Source of the DNA: Rikenella microfusus
GTDB taxonomy: Bacteria > Bacteroidota > Bacteroidia > Bacteroidales > Tenuifilaceae
NCBI GenBank assembly: GCA_020722565.1
Contig: DYKO01000006.1
Span: 1 to 64,000, forward strand
Reading direction: 5' to 3'
DNA: 64,000 nucleotides
Shown one piece after another: positions 16,783-25,597 of the stretch (within the stretch, counting starts at the first letter, position 1; the number at the start of each line of letters is the position of its first letter). A program made the translations under genes and the position numbers. Below the pieces are notes generated by a model. That model saw nothing but the letters and a program-made list of their open reading frames with translations, was not told the DNA's origin and made no database searches.

Positions 16783-17484
16783 TTAAACTTCGTTTTGGTT
16801 TTCCTTAAGTGAATTAAGTATGCTTGTAAGTTCTGAGCCTACTTTTATACCAATAAAAACATATATAATAGGTATGGCACCAGCACTCAATATGTTCCCT
16901 AATTTGCCTAAAGGTAAAAAGGCATTGTTTAAAAATCCGCTTGCCAGAATAAGCCCCAATACCCCCATTAATACGAATCCGATACCCGATATGGCTTCAA
17001 GTATCGAAAGCAGTTTATGGTTGAATTCGGAGGTAGGACGGGCAAGTATTATCATCATTACACCAGTGGCAATAACTGCCCCACCTTGGAATCCACCGCC
17101 TGGGGTTAGGTGACCATTAATAAAAATGTAAGTCCCCAGCATGAAAATGGTTGGAACCAGAAGCGTTGATGCTGTTTCCAGTATTTCACTTGGTTTTCTG
17201 AGACTTGAGGTCCTATTATTGTTGGAATTTAAAATTTTCAGGAAGAAACCAACAATTGCGGCTGCTATAAAGAGAATAGTTACTTCTCCAAGTGTATCAA
17301 ATCCGCGGTAGGTTACCACAACAGCGGTAACAAGATTAGCTGCACCAACTTCTGTAGGTCCGTTCTCGGCATAGTAACGTGCCAGAGGGTTAAGTTCAGA
17401 ACTACCGCTAAAGTTGATGATTAGGTTGCTGATTACAACAACAAAACCTGCTAGTAGTAGTAAAAGAATTCCTTTCTTAATCAT
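16783..17484 (-). CDS. MbhE plus MrpB (MnhB) domain protein
   Basis: A 233-residue membrane protein. The N-terminal part (1-85), with the conserved VVVTYRGFDTLGE loop, matches the MbhE-type unit. The C-terminal part (100-230) is an MnhB domain with GHLTPGGGFQGG, the family hallmark. In Mrp antiporters the first piece lies at the end of MrpA and the second is MrpB; here they are one chain. The start overlaps the preceding DUF4040 gene by eight bases. Confidence 0.88.
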   Translation of the reverse strand: MIKKGILLLLLAGFVVVISNLIINFSGSSELNPLARYYAENGPTEVGAANLVTAVVVTYRGFDTLGEVTILFIAAAIVGFFLKILNSNNNRTSSLRKPSEILETASTLLVPTIFMLGTYIFINGHLTPGGGFQGGAVIATGVMMIILARPTSEFNHKLLSILEAISGIGFVLMGVLGLILASGFLNNAFLPLGKLGNILSAGAIPIIYVFIGIKVGSELTSILNSLKENQNEV

Positions 17485-17719
17485 TGGATTGACGGATTTT
17501 ATTTAGCACGTAAAAAAAGATAATGGTGGATAAACCGCTGCCTATTGATGCTTCGGTCAGCGCAACATCTGGGGCCGCTAGTAAAAGGTAGAGCACCGAT
17601 GCAAAAAGCCCTACAGCGCCGCTAGCAATAATGGCAACCTTAATGTTCTTGTGGTAAATGGCCGCAAATGCCAGAATAAGAATGACCAAACCTAGAAATA
17701 TTGCAAGTATTATGCTCAT
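17477..17719 (-). CDS. MbhD-like DUF4040 membrane subunit
   Basis: An 80-residue membrane protein with three hydrophobic segments and the DUF4040 hallmark APDVALTEASIGSGLS, equivalent to MbhD and to part of the C-terminal end of MrpA. The acidic residues in that loop lie on the proposed ion path. It is two bases from the MrpG-like gene and overlaps the MrpB-like gene by eight bases. Confidence 0.88.
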   Translation of the reverse strand: MSIILAIFLGLVILILAFAAIYHKNIKVAIIASGAVGLFASVLYLLLAAPDVALTEASIGSGLSTIIFFYVLNKIRQSND

Positions 17720-17721
17720 GG

Positions 17722-18063
17722 CTATTCCTCCCCGGGTTTATTTGATTTATCAACTAACAGGTCGGCAACGGTTTTGTCGGTCATCTTTATACCCCTAAAA
17801 TGGGCTGCGCGTGAAATAACATTCGATGAAACCGGATTGGTTATTAGCACAAAGAATATGATAACCAGAAGTTTCCATATCCATGCTTCGTTTATAATGG
17901 CTAAACCGAATAAGCTAAGAATTGTTCCCAAAGTTGAGGCTTTTGTACCTGCTTGAATTCGGTTGAATAGGTCGGGCATTCGAACTATGCCAAGTCCTCC
18001 TAAAAAGATGAAGATGGATCCCAAAAGGGTTACCAAGGCTCCAATTATTTCAAGTGTTTCCAT
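17722..18063 (-). CDS. MrpG-like subunit (MnhG/MbhC)
   Basis: A 113-residue membrane protein with three hydrophobic segments. It carries the MnhG signature GIVRMPDLFNRIQAGTKAST, followed by GTILSL. It is an accessory subunit of the Mrp module. Its start overlaps the stop of the MrpF-like gene by one base. Confidence 0.88.
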   Translation of the reverse strand: METLEIIGALVTLLGSIFIFLGGLGIVRMPDLFNRIQAGTKASTLGTILSLFGLAIINEAWIWKLLVIIFFVLITNPVSSNVISRAAHFRGIKMTDKTVADLLVDKSNKPGEE

Positions 18064-18323
18064 TACAACCCCTTTTCTATATATCTACCAATAGCTACAA
18101 CGCTCAAAAAGCTGAGCAAACCATAAACCAATGCCACATCCAGATAAATGATGCGACCGGCAAAGTATGCAATTAGCCCAATTACTGATATTGAAGTAAC
18201 CGTCATCACATCAAATGCCACGGTGCGGTCGGTAATATCGGGCCCTTTTATAAATCGGAACAACGACAGCAGTATGCCCAATACCATGAACACTCCTGCA
18301 ACAATTAAAATGGTATTAACCAT
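18063..18323 (-). CDS. MrpF-like subunit (MnhF/MbhB)
   Basis: An 86-residue membrane protein with three hydrophobic segments and the MrpF hallmark RFIKGPDITDRTVAFD. The aspartates of that motif are considered important for ion transport in Mrp systems. It overlaps the upstream MrpE-like gene by eight bases. Confidence 0.88.
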   Translation of the reverse strand: MVNTILIVAGVFMVLGILLSLFRFIKGPDITDRTVAFDVMTVTSISVIGLIAYFAGRIIYLDVALVYGLLSFLSVVAIGRYIEKGL

Positions 18324-18810
18324 AAATCACCTCCAATATTTTTTCAAATTTTCCCATAATCTCTTGACTGGCGATTTCGGGATCGAGCGTTTTTACATCT
18401 ATCCAGTGAATGTAAAATTCATCATCCTTAATGTCAATGGTGAGCGTTCCCGGAGTCAGTGTAATTGAATTGGCCAGAATCATTCGCCCCATGGGCGATT
18501 TGAGTTTTGTTTTAACCTTAACTATCCCTGGGTTTATGGGAAGTTTCGGGTTTATAACCCTAAGGGCTACATCTACATTCGATTTAACAATCTCCCATGA
18601 TAACACGATGAGATAGTGTAACGAGTAAATGAAAACCTTTGGGGTTAACCGTAACTTCCCAAAAACATTGCTATTCTTCCCAAAAATAAGGGAGAGGCCA
18701 CCTGCAATTACTATTCCAAGCAAAAGGCTTGTTAGCTCAAATGTGCCTGTGAGTAGCAACCAAATCAGGAATAGCAACACAAATAGGTTTGTTACATTTC
18801 TGATATTCAT
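18316..18810 (-). CDS. MrpE-like subunit (MnhE/MbhA), first gene of the operon
   Basis: A 164-residue protein with two N-terminal hydrophobic segments and the MnhE core (SITLTPGTLTIDI, then FYIHWIDV). It is the first gene of the 12-gene minus-strand Mrp/Mbx-type operon that runs to 7033 with overlaps or gaps under 50 bases. The promoter must lie in 18811-19012, shared with the divergent Crp/Fnr gene. Confidence 0.88.
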   Translation of the reverse strand: MNIRNVTNLFVLLFLIWLLLTGTFELTSLLLGIVIAGGLSLIFGKNSNVFGKLRLTPKVFIYSLHYLIVLSWEIVKSNVDVALRVINPKLPINPGIVKVKTKLKSPMGRMILANSITLTPGTLTIDIKDDEFYIHWIDVKTLDPEIASQEIMGKFEKILEVIYG

Positions 18811-18881
18811 CGCTTTATTATTGATTTAACGGATTAAAATAAACAGATATTTAGATATGTAAAAGTAGACATGTTAATTGA

Positions 18882-18910
18882 ATAACATATTTTAAATGTG
18901 ATAACATATT
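18882..18910. promoter_or_regulatory. repeated ATAACATATT motif in the mbx/crp divergent promoter region
   Basis: ATAACATATT occurs at 18882-18891 and again at 18901-18910, a 19-base period, with AAATGTGA at 18894-18901 between them. The same decamer and an AAATGTGA lie in the other Crp/Fnr divergent region (26104-26126). A TAAATTTG box at 18924-18931 could be a Bacteroidota -7 element for the rightward crp gene, which would put the motif near its -33 region. Operator function is inferred. Confidence 0.5.
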
Positions 18911-19012
18911 AAGGCAAAAAAATTAAATTTGCAAAACTTTTTAATAAACATATGTTGATTGATATGATAATCTGTATCATTTTTTTATCCAGGGACATAA
19001 TTTCCTCATTAA

Positions 19013-19702
19013 ATGGTTGAACCACAAAAATCGTGTTTGCTGTGCACCAACAAGTCGGAGTGCTTCGAATTGTTAAACGATGCTGAATTGGAACTTGCTG
19101 ATGGTAATAGGGCTGAAATTTCTTACCGTAGAGGCGAGATGATTGCCAAACAGGGCAATTTTTATACCCATATTTTGTATGTACAAAAAGGGATGGTTAA
19201 GGTTTACAAGGAGCTACCGGATGGTAGAAACCTAATCATAAGCATTTTCGGGATGGGAAGTTTTATTGGGTTGCCCTTTCTCTTTAAAAACCAGATATTA
19301 GATTATTCAGTGGCTGCACTTGATAGTTCCGTGATTTGTGCTATAGATCGGCACGCATTTGAGAGGCTAGTTGAAGAAAACGGAAAATTTGCAGCAGAGG
19401 TTATTAATCAGCTGAATAGCTGTAATATATATAATTACGATAGGTTGGTAAGCTTAACCCATAAGCAGATAAATGGTCGTTTTGCCGATACCTTAATATA
19501 TCTTTCTCGGGCTGTTTATAAAAGCAATCCCTTTAACCTTACGCTCAGTCGTAAAGATTTGGCAGAGTATACTGGTGTTTCGGTTATGAGTATTATCAGA
19601 GCCATTAAGGATTTCAAAAGTGATGGAATTATACAAATCGTTGGCAATAAGGTGGAAATACTTGACGTTAACCAGTTGGAGCGAATTAGTAAGACAGGTT
19701 AA
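19013..19702 (+). CDS. Crp/Fnr-family regulator with N-terminal cysteines
   Basis: A 229-residue transcription factor. Residues 25-125 form the cyclic-nucleotide-type beta roll (RRGEMIAKQGNFYTH, LPDGRNLIISIFGMGSFIGLPF). Residues 150-225 hold a winged helix with LSRKDLAEYTGVSVMSIIRAIKDF. The N-terminus carries C8, C11 and C17, an Fnr-like arrangement that might bind an Fe-S cluster or sense thiols. The gene runs divergently from the Mbx-type operon and is paralogous to the regulator at 26164, which is divergent from the Qmo/TusA operon. The ligand is unknown. Confidence 0.9.
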   Translation: MVEPQKSCLLCTNKSECFELLNDAELELADGNRAEISYRRGEMIAKQGNFYTHILYVQKGMVKVYKELPDGRNLIISIFGMGSFIGLPFLFKNQILDYSVAALDSSVICAIDRHAFERLVEENGKFAAEVINQLNSCNIYNYDRLVSLTHKQINGRFADTLIYLSRAVYKSNPFNLTLSRKDLAEYTGVSVMSIIRAIKDFKSDGIIQIVGNKVEILDVNQLERISKTG

Positions 19703-20278
19703 GGTCTCTTTTTGTTATTTTTTACCTGATATTTCCGAAGAGTTGCTTAAATACTTATTGTGTAAATCCTACCTTGGTTGAATCATCATACTATGGGGTG
19801 AACTACATTTAATGTTGCTGATGGGTAAGGCAATGCTTATAGCCTGTAGCCATAATTTTTTAGCGTGCGATTATCTTTTGTAAGATGGTGAATACTAGAG
19901 CATACAATGGTGACTGCAAAAATGTTTGCCTTATTCGGGGCATAAATTCATGTCTTATAATAAAATTATTTCTGCATAAACAACTATTTCTGGTTTCAAA
20001 TCCCCCCTATTTCTCAGGCAAAATAGTTGGGGTGGGTTATGAGATATGAAGAATTATGATTAAGAATGTATTTTATCCTTTTTTCGTTTTTGATAAACTG
20101 TGAGATATACAAAATTATAATGTTTAAATATGAAGATTTTTAGCTATGAGTAGGGTTAGGTTCAGGCAAACTATTTCATTTGGTGAATATTTATAAATGT
20201 TATTTACAGGTTTAATTTTATGAGAGAATTGAGATTTATGAGTTAATAGTTAATAGATGATGAGCAAGATGACTGTTT
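19703..20278. other. intergenic stretch without a recognised gene
   Basis: This is 576 bases of AT-rich DNA between the 3' ends of two convergent genes. I see no open frame of convincing length, no RNA gene and no clear terminator. Confidence 0.6.
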
Positions 20279-21352
20279 TTAGTGTTGACCTGTTTTTGCC
20301 AGTTTGGCTATTTTATCGAAGTACATGGCAAACGAACGGTAAAGGAAGTGCATCCATTTTCCAAAGGGTACGATGATAAGTGCCCATTGCGCCAGCACGG
20401 TAATATGTATAAGATAAGCCCAAAAGTAGCGTTCAAGCAGGTTGAAATCTAAAAATAAACGAACCGTAAAGGCTGAGAGCCCCATCAAAAACAACCATAT
20501 CACAAAAAACCAGTCGGTAAAATGAGAAAAGGTGGTTTTGGTAGAATCCTTTTTTACTCGGCGGAGAATAAAATCGAAGGTTACTACAAAAATTATGGCG
20601 CTAAATAGGTAGCCCATGGATATAACAACGAGGGATTTTGTTCCAAACCAGTTCAAAAATACAGTAGTAAAGAGCAAAGAAAGATATCCTATCACCAGAA
20701 TAAAATGTTCAAACCACCAAACCTTGTTATCTTTTTCATCGTTACATGCTAAAGTTCGTTTTTGGGTAAACATGTGAGTGAACAAATCTTTCAACGCTAT
20801 CCAGTAATGCTTTATATTAGCATTAATGTTTTTTGATAGTAGAGTAAAACGCCACATTCTTATTAGGTTTGGCAAAAGAATAATCAAAAATACCCCGCCA
20901 ATGGCAATCATTTCAAAGTAGTGGCCCAAATGCATAAAACTTTCCTTGGAGAATGTTCCAGATAGAAATATTCCTACAACTGCAATAATAACCAGTAAGA
21001 ACGCAATAATGTAAGCGGTTAGATTTTGGTAAAAAATGCTGCTCAACCCCGTCCAGTCGTAACGTGAAATTAGGTATCGGCGCAACGACATCATTAGTTC
21101 TCCTGGTTTTGCCTCCTGTGGGCAATATGTTGTGCATTCGCCACAGTAGTAGCAGAGCCAAGGTTTTAACGATGCTTTAATATCTTCGGACTGGCCTGTT
21201 ACGCTTAAACGGATCATTTCTCTGGGGAATGAATCCATTTCAGTTGATAGTGCACAAACGGCAGTGCATGTACCGCAATTGTAACATGCATTAAAATCTA
21301 TTGCTCCGTATTTTTTTAGTTTTTTACCAAATGTTAAATCTACCTTAGCCAT
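20279..21352 (-). CDS. QmoC-like quinone-interacting subunit (HdrC plus membrane domain)
   Basis: A 357-residue protein. Residues 20-80 form an HdrC-like domain with two 4Fe-4S motifs (C23, C26, C29, C33 and C67, C70, C73, C77). Residues 105-350 are a membrane domain with about six hydrophobic segments and several histidines that could bind haem b (HLGHYFEM, FEHFILV, LIHITVLAQW). This HdrC-HdrE/NarI fusion is the architecture of QmoC, which exchanges electrons with menaquinone. It is the last gene of its operon. No CCG cysteine-rich domain is present, so heterodisulfide-type chemistry is not expected in this subunit. Confidence 0.85.
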   Translation of the reverse strand: MAKVDLTFGKKLKKYGAIDFNACYNCGTCTAVCALSTEMDSFPREMIRLSVTGQSEDIKASLKPWLCYYCGECTTYCPQEAKPGELMMSLRRYLISRYDWTGLSSIFYQNLTAYIIAFLLVIIAVVGIFLSGTFSKESFMHLGHYFEMIAIGGVFLIILLPNLIRMWRFTLLSKNINANIKHYWIALKDLFTHMFTQKRTLACNDEKDNKVWWFEHFILVIGYLSLLFTTVFLNWFGTKSLVVISMGYLFSAIIFVVTFDFILRRVKKDSTKTTFSHFTDWFFVIWLFLMGLSAFTVRLFLDFNLLERYFWAYLIHITVLAQWALIIVPFGKWMHFLYRSFAMYFDKIAKLAKTGQH

Positions 21353-21624
21353 TACTTTTTGATTTTATAAAAATAAAATTCATCCATATCGTCCATGTGG
21401 GTTGGTACCAGCTTATTGAACTTAACCAGGGTCATCACATAATATACTGCATCGGGATTACTTAGTCCGGTTTTTTCAGCTATTTGTGGGATGGTCAGTT
21501 CTTCTTCGCTGAAGGCATCCAATATGCGTTTTCGAACAGCATTAAACTGTTTGAGTTGTTCTTTTGCTTGTTCAGAAACTTTAAAGGTTTCGCGTTTTAT
21601 TTTGAACGTTTCCTTGTTCCCCAT
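21352..21624 (-). CDS. small winged-helix protein in the Qmo-like operon
   Basis: A 90-residue protein with a predicted helix-turn-helix (ELTIPQIAEKTGLSNPDAVYY) and a short wing. It overlaps the QmoC-like gene by one base, so it is translated with the redox subunits. It might be a local regulator or a structural protein of the complex. Small winged-helix proteins of this kind accompany some Hdr/Qmo clusters, but no function is known to me. Confidence 0.7.
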   Translation of the reverse strand: MGNKETFKIKRETFKVSEQAKEQLKQFNAVRKRILDAFSEEELTIPQIAEKTGLSNPDAVYYVMTLVKFNKLVPTHMDDMDEFYFYKIKK

Positions 21625-21642
21625 TTTAGTATAGTTAAACCA

Positions 21643-23574
21643 TTACAATTCGTTAGCTAAAACATCAATCATGCTCGCAATTTCGATGTCGGAAAAAGTT
21701 TTAAGTTGGATGGCATTGGTGGGGCAAACTGGCAGGCACATTCCACAACCTTTGCAAACTGTTTCGTTTACTTGGGCTACACCCTGTTCATTCTTAAAAA
21801 TTGCATCAAAAGGGCATGCTTTGGTGCATTCATCGCACCATTTGCATAAATCGGGGGTAACCTCAGCCACCTCGGGTTTAACCATCAACTTATCCTTTCC
21901 AACAAAAGAATATGTTTTAATGGCAGCCGACAGGGCGGAATTAATAGATTCAACAACGTTTTTAGGTCCCTGACAAGCTCCAGCAATTGTAATACCATCG
22001 ATAACAGTTTCCACTGGGCGCAATTTCATGTGTATTTCATTGAAAAAGTTATCGCGGCCCCGAGGCAATTTAAGGATATCGGAAATATTGTTGTTGGAGC
22101 GAGGTACCATTCCGGTAACCAGAACAACTATGTCTGCTTCAACTTCCAGTTCTTTTCGATTAGTTAATATATCATTGATTTTAACAGTGGTTTTGTTATT
22201 TTTATGTTCCACTCTGCATGGGTCGTCTTCGTATGACTGGAAAAATACATGTCCACTTTTTGATGCGTTGTGATAAAGTTGTTCCTGTTTTCCGTAAGTA
22301 CGAATACCCCTTGTGAAATGAAAGTGATTTAGTTCTGGGAATTTATCATTTGATTTTAATGCTGTATTTATAGTAGCAGTGCAGCAGTAGCGGGAACAGT
22401 ACTTGTTATTACCGTCCACTTGGCGGCTACCAACACAGTAGATATAGGCAACATTTTTAACAGGTTTATCATGCCATTGCAGTTTGCCTGGTTCGGAAAA
22501 AGCGAGTAAGCGTTTAAATTGCGATAGGGTAATCACATTGTCGATAACATTATAGCCAAATTCGCCTTCGTTGGGGGTATAGGGGTCAAAACCAGTGGCC
22601 ACAAGAATTGAACCCACTTTTAATTCGAGGAATTCCTCTTTCATGTTGAGATCAATCTTATCGCATATTTCGGTACATTTTCCGCATCGTGTACACGAGT
22701 TCATATCGATAACAGCGGTTTGCGGATACTCAGCGGGGAAATTGTGGTATATGGCCCTTCGTTTGGTAATCCCAAAGTTAAACTCGTCAGGCACTTCAAC
22801 AGGGCATGCGTTTATGGCTTTTTTCAAAATTTCTTTATCAATACATGTCTCTTTTACATAGCGAGGGCTGAGCTTTACCTTGGCAGTAAAATTACCAATG
22901 CTCCCTTTGCAATCGACAAGTTGAGCTCCTGTGTACAAAGCAATATTTTTGTTTGAAACAATTTCAGTATATAAGCGGCTTACCAGCTCTTTGCCGGTTT
23001 CATTGGTTAGGCAAAGTACATCCCATTGAGCTATTCTACCACCAATAAAAGGTTCGCGTTCTATTAGGTAAACCTTTGTACCCATTTTTGATAGGGAGAT
23101 GGCTGCTTTCATACCGGCAACGCCTGCTCCAATAACTAGAACGGCTTGGGTGGTATCAACTTCAAGGGGTTCAATAGCCTCCGATAAGCGGACTTTTGCT
23201 ATGGCAGCTTTTACTATCTGGATGGCTTTTTGTGTAGCACCTGCTTTATTATCGCTATGTGGCCACGATACCTGTTCGCGTATATTGGCGTGCACATAGT
23301 TGTACTTATTTAAGCCGGCACGTTCAACAACTGCTTTAAATGTTATTTCATGAAGTTTAGGAGAACAAGAAGCTACCACAACCCCATCGAGTTGGTTCTC
23401 TTTAATGTCCTGCACCATTCCCTTTTGGTTGGAATCGGCACATGCAAACATGGTAGTTTTTGCTATGAGCACCCCGTCGTTCTGAGCAACCGCCTCGCGC
23501 ACCTTTTCTACATCTACATAATCGGAAATATTACCACCGCAATGGCATATATAAACTCCAATTCTTTGTTTCAT
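21643..23574 (-). CDS. HdrA/QmoB-like FAD and Fe-S subunit
   Basis: A 643-residue flavoprotein of the HdrA family. The N-terminus has GVYICHCGGNISD and a CSPKLHE loop. An FAD-binding GAGVAGMKAA lies near 145 and a first 4Fe-4S motif near 285 (CTRCGKCTEIC). YCVGSRQVDGNNKYCSRYCC follows at about 380. Two C-terminal 4Fe-4S motifs are CKWCDECTKACP and CKGCGMCLPVCP. It lacks the MvhD-like extension of Desulfovibrio QmoB; that domain is a separate gene at 24915. The role is likely electron distribution, possibly bifurcation, in the Qmo-like complex. Confidence 0.88.
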   Translation of the reverse strand: MKQRIGVYICHCGGNISDYVDVEKVREAVAQNDGVLIAKTTMFACADSNQKGMVQDIKENQLDGVVVASCSPKLHEITFKAVVERAGLNKYNYVHANIREQVSWPHSDNKAGATQKAIQIVKAAIAKVRLSEAIEPLEVDTTQAVLVIGAGVAGMKAAISLSKMGTKVYLIEREPFIGGRIAQWDVLCLTNETGKELVSRLYTEIVSNKNIALYTGAQLVDCKGSIGNFTAKVKLSPRYVKETCIDKEILKKAINACPVEVPDEFNFGITKRRAIYHNFPAEYPQTAVIDMNSCTRCGKCTEICDKIDLNMKEEFLELKVGSILVATGFDPYTPNEGEFGYNVIDNVITLSQFKRLLAFSEPGKLQWHDKPVKNVAYIYCVGSRQVDGNNKYCSRYCCTATINTALKSNDKFPELNHFHFTRGIRTYGKQEQLYHNASKSGHVFFQSYEDDPCRVEHKNNKTTVKINDILTNRKELEVEADIVVLVTGMVPRSNNNISDILKLPRGRDNFFNEIHMKLRPVETVIDGITIAGACQGPKNVVESINSALSAAIKTYSFVGKDKLMVKPEVAEVTPDLCKWCDECTKACPFDAIFKNEQGVAQVNETVCKGCGMCLPVCPTNAIQLKTFSDIEIASMIDVLANEL

Positions 23575-23613
23575 TCACTTAAAGTTTTTATAAAATACCA
23601 AGTTGCATTTACT

Positions 23614-24915
23614 CTATAAATCAATTGAGGTTTGCTTTACGTAGCGGATAGCCTCCATGGCCGCCGAACCTGCACTTAAAATGCTATCGGGAATATCCAT
23701 GGGTCCACTGGTTGTACCTGCAAGGAATACCCCTTCGATGCTGCTGAGCGATGGGGTGTAAAATAAATCCTTTTGATGCGCAAATGAGTATTCGTCTTTT
23801 TCCCAACCCTGAATTAATTTTTTGGGTTCATCATTGGCTAACACTCCAACAGAGAGAACAACTAAATCGTGTTTTTTTTCGATAACCTTACCCTGATTAA
23901 TATCTTCGTACCAGAGAATCAGGTTGCCGTTGTCGGTTTCGGTTATTTTACCAACCTTTCCTTTTACAAAATTTACTCCCATTCCTTTAGCTTGCTCGTA
24001 AAACTCTTCGAAGCCTTTTCCAAAGGAACGAATATTGATGTAGTAAATGGTTACATCGGCCATGGGTAATGCTCCCATTAATAGCTGTGCCTGTTTAATG
24101 GAATACATGCAGCATATTTGTGAACAGATGGGGTTACCCACTGATAAATCGCGGGAACCGGCACAAAGAACATAGGCAATATTACAGGGTACTTGGCCAT
24201 CGCCTGGGCGAAGTACATGATTGTACGGACGCGTTGGCGCCAGCAAGCGTTCCATTTGAAGGGCAGTTATAACATTTTTTGAGTTGCCATAGCTAAAACG
24301 AGGAATTTTCAAAGGGTCAAAAAGATTAAATCCTGTTGCCATGATAACGGTTTTGGCAATAATTTCATACTCCTTATCCTCTTGTGTAAAATCGATACAA
24401 CCTGTAGGGCATGCCTTTTCGCAAGCACCACATAGCACACAATTGTCCATGTCAATAGAGGCGACTCTGGGACTTGCAATATTAAAAGGTATATAAGCGG
24501 CTTTTCGTCCCACCAAATCGTACTGGTATTGGTCCGGCACAACAACAGGACAGGCTTCTTCGCATAACTGGCAACCTGTACAGTCGCTTATGTTCACATA
24601 GCGTGCTTTTTCTTTTATTCGAGCTTTAAAATAGTTTTTATCCTGCTTTTCAATTTGCAGGATATTGGTATTGGTGAGAATAGTTATGTTAGGATGACGA
24701 GCCACTTCGGATATTTTAGGAGTGGTTATGCAGGCAGAGCAATCGAGGGTGGGGAACACCTTGCTGAGCATTATCATTTTTCCACCAAGCGTTAAATCTT
24801 TTTCTACCAGCAAAACCTTAAGGTTATTATTGGCAAGATTTAAAGCAGATTCAATTCCGGCAATTCCACCGCCCACAACCAAAGCATCGTAAAGTTTTTT
24901 ACCAGCGAATGGCAT
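23614..24915 (-). CDS. QmoA-like HdrA-family flavoprotein
   Basis: A 433-residue HdrA-family protein, shorter than its neighbour and without the N- and C-terminal extensions, as in QmoA. It has an N-terminal FAD site (VVGGGIAGIESAL), LDCSACITTPK, two 4Fe-4S motifs (CTGCQLCEEACP and CVLCGACEKACP) and CAGSRD...CSQICC. QmoA and QmoB form the cytoplasmic part of the quinone-interacting complex that serves APS reductase in sulfate reducers. No apr or dsrAB genes lie in this window, so the partner differs or is elsewhere. It overlaps the MvhD-like gene by one base. Confidence 0.85.
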   Translation of the reverse strand: MPFAGKKLYDALVVGGGIAGIESALNLANNNLKVLLVEKDLTLGGKMIMLSKVFPTLDCSACITTPKISEVARHPNITILTNTNILQIEKQDKNYFKARIKEKARYVNISDCTGCQLCEEACPVVVPDQYQYDLVGRKAAYIPFNIASPRVASIDMDNCVLCGACEKACPTGCIDFTQEDKEYEIIAKTVIMATGFNLFDPLKIPRFSYGNSKNVITALQMERLLAPTRPYNHVLRPGDGQVPCNIAYVLCAGSRDLSVGNPICSQICCMYSIKQAQLLMGALPMADVTIYYINIRSFGKGFEEFYEQAKGMGVNFVKGKVGKITETDNGNLILWYEDINQGKVIEKKHDLVVLSVGVLANDEPKKLIQGWEKDEYSFAHQKDLFYTPSLSSIEGVFLAGTTSGPMDIPDSILSAGSAAMEAIRYVKQTSIDL

Positions 24916-25319
24916 TATTCCTTAGTTTTAAGATTAAGTAAGGTGTTACTAAAATTGTTAATCTGTTTGATAAAAGGTTCGCTACACACTGAGCAAATGG
25001 CAGCCATTTTCAAACGTATGGGGTCAATATTTCTCTCCTTCATCAGCTGGTGGGTTTTTTTAACAATTTCCCCTGTTTTTTCGGTGCATGATTCTCCATA
25101 AGGACAATCAGTGCCATCGGCTGCTATAAATACTCCATCAAAGTCTTTTTCCAAAGCCCGCAATATCCAGCGGGGCTTGACGGCGCTAGAGCATGGAACA
25201 GAAATTGTATAAACTTTAGAGGAATAGTGTAATTTTAGTAATCCTGCCATATCAATGGCAGGATCCGAAATCTTTACCGTAGAAAACACTAAAATACGTG
25301 GGTTTTCGGAGGTACTCAT
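24915..25319 (-). CDS. MvhD/FlpD-like 2Fe-2S electron-transfer protein
   Basis: A 134-residue protein of the MvhD/FlpD family. Cysteines lie in VPCSSAVKPRWILRAL, in DGTDCPYGESC and in AAICSVCSEPF, in the positions expected for the 2Fe-2S cluster of MvhD. These proteins pass electrons into HdrA. It overlaps the QmoA-like gene by one base and starts three bases after the tusA stop. Its presence suggests that the Hdr/Qmo module takes electrons from, or gives them to, a soluble donor. Confidence 0.8.
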   Translation of the reverse strand: MSTSENPRILVFSTVKISDPAIDMAGLLKLHYSSKVYTISVPCSSAVKPRWILRALEKDFDGVFIAADGTDCPYGESCTEKTGEIVKKTHQLMKERNIDPIRLKMAAICSVCSEPFIKQINNFSNTLLNLKTKE

Positions 25320-25322
25320 AGT

Positions 25323-25574
25323 TTAACCCTTTTTTAGAAAGATGCGGAAGTATCCATTCTCCTCTATGGTTCCAAGATATTCATGCCCCTGTTTATTGCA
25401 CCACTTAGGGATATCTACTTTGGTTCCCTCGTCTGAAGATAATACCTCCATAATTTCACCCGATGCAATAGTCCCTATAACTTTTTTTGCCTCTAACAAA
25501 GGCCCTGGGCAAGATGTTCCCCGTGCATCAACGGTTTTATTTACATTAAGATTTTTAAGTTCTGAAGCATTCAT
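25323..25574 (-). CDS. TusA-family sulfur carrier protein
   Basis: An 83-residue protein with the TusA/SirA fold signature. The catalytic cysteine is C22 in SCPGPLLEAKK, followed by a DEGTKVDIPKWCNKQGHE segment. TusA proteins carry a persulfide on this cysteine. Linkage to Hdr-like genes and a DsrE-like gene recalls sulfur-oxidising Hdr (sHdr) and Dsr systems, in which TusA delivers sulfane sulfur. It is the second gene of the operon, 23 bases after the DsrE-like gene. Confidence 0.9.
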   Translation of the reverse strand: MNASELKNLNVNKTVDARGTSCPGPLLEAKKVIGTIASGEIMEVLSSDEGTKVDIPKWCNKQGHEYLGTIEENGYFRIFLKKG

Positions 25575-25597
25575 GATTTTGAGATTTTTAGTTTTTG

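Noticed and set aside
23614-24915. Qmo-like genes as part of sulfate reduction
   Set aside because: No APS reductase, ATP sulfurylase or dsrAB gene is in the window, and TusA/DsrE linkage points to sulfane sulfur; it cannot be excluded for the rest of the genome.
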